A stretch of 5,252 nucleotides of DNA from an uncultured delta proteobacterium (lineage in GTDB: Bacteria > RBG-13-61-14 > DRUE01), in NCBI GenBank assembly GCA_903930515.1, contig CAIYYW010000160.1, positions 1 to 5,252 on the forward strand, written 5' to 3'. Every line of letters begins with the position of its first letter. The stretch's first letter is position 1. Position numbers and translations under genes: made by a program. This document shows, piece by piece, positions 5,112 to 5,252 of this stretch. The notes under the pieces are model-generated. The model was given only the letters and a program-made list of their open reading frames with translations, made no database searches and had not been told where the DNA came from.

Positions 5112-5252
5112 ATTTGGATACACCCCTCCCGTTAAATTTGCTTTTGCTGTTTCAAGGGCAACTATTTTTTTTTGCCCAGGCGCCAGGGCGATCAAGTAGA
5201 GGCAATGTTGACGCTGAATGGCACTCTGGAGGAGTATTCAGGATCCGGCTCG

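Larger units (their letters stand above)
4882..5252. other. Non-coding region upstream of the dehydratase gene
   Basis: This 371-bp stretch holds the possible dehydratase promoter next to the gene, the palindromic repeat cluster (4965-5111) and a T9 run at 5165-5173. From about 5191 to the edge, a plus-strand ATG at 5205 opens 16 codons and two minus-strand frames end in stops. Either could be the edge of a neighbouring gene, but there is too little sequence to support one. Confidence 0.6.

Noticed and set aside
5131-5156. Promoter TTGAAA upstream of the repeats on the minus strand
   Set aside because: The only -10-like box (TAACGG) is poor and the spacer is 15 bp.
5165-5190. Rho-independent terminator at the T9 run and GCCCAGGCGCCAGGGC
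   Set aside because: On the plus strand the T-run comes before the stem; on the minus strand the stem is followed by A, not T, and has a mismatch and almost no loop.
4888-5195. Small open frames across the palindromic repeats on both strands
   Set aside because: The peptides ('QECPAPYKSVPP' type) are made by repeat translation, lack ribosome sites and change frame with copy number.
5205-5252. Start of a plus-strand gene at ATG 5205
   Set aside because: Only 16 codons are visible (starting MLTLNGTLEEY), and AGAGG is just two bases from the ATG; this is too little to call.
5191-5252. C-terminal end of an upstream minus-strand gene
   Set aside because: Two minus-strand frames end with stops here, but neither short peptide is recognisable and they cannot be told apart.

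Overview
The window carries four protein genes, all on the minus strand, read from high to low coordinates. In transcription order they are: a BcrB/HgdB-type 2-hydroxyacyl-CoA dehydratase / benzoyl-CoA reductase family subunit (4881-3649); a putative lipoprotein with two SRPBCC-like halves (3537-2413); a single-pass membrane protein with a Pro/Ala/Lys-rich linker and two tandem SPOR domains (2113-812); and a conserved helical-repeat protein of unknown function that runs off the left edge (811 to before 1). All plus-strand open frames over these genes look like codon-bias shadows.

The DNA is moderately GC-rich. A predicted lipoprotein, a SPOR-domain protein, an oxygen-sensitive Fe-S dehydratase family member and a helical protein that resembles (from memory) a family common in deltaproteobacterial-type genomes together suggest an anaerobic or facultative Gram-negative bacterium. 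Desulfobacterota/Myxococcota-like lineages or a neighbouring candidate phylum are plausible. This placement is an inference; there is no marker gene here.

The SPOR gene and the helical-repeat gene are clearly co-transcribed and probably translationally coupled: the TAA of the first directly abuts the GTG of the second, with a Shine-Dalgarno sequence inside the last SPOR codons. The SPOR gene has its own convincing sigma70-like promoter about 50 bp upstream. The lipoprotein gene lies 111 bp downstream of the dehydratase stop and may be read from it or separately. A similar sequence, TCGG(C/T)TTGACTTTT, precedes both the SPOR gene and the lipoprotein gene. The dehydratase has a -10-like box only 8 bp before its ATG and no Shine-Dalgarno sequence, so it may be leaderless.

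The right 371 bp hold no convincing gene. They contain five copies of a small repeat with the invariant core ACACTCTTGT. Three copies form perfect hairpins whose stems differ by compensatory changes, and part of the array is expanded as a 20-bp tandem repeat. With the double-SRPBCC lipoprotein next to an unpartnered dehydratase subunit, this repeat cluster is the most interesting content. I see no clear evidence of a wholly new multi-gene system.
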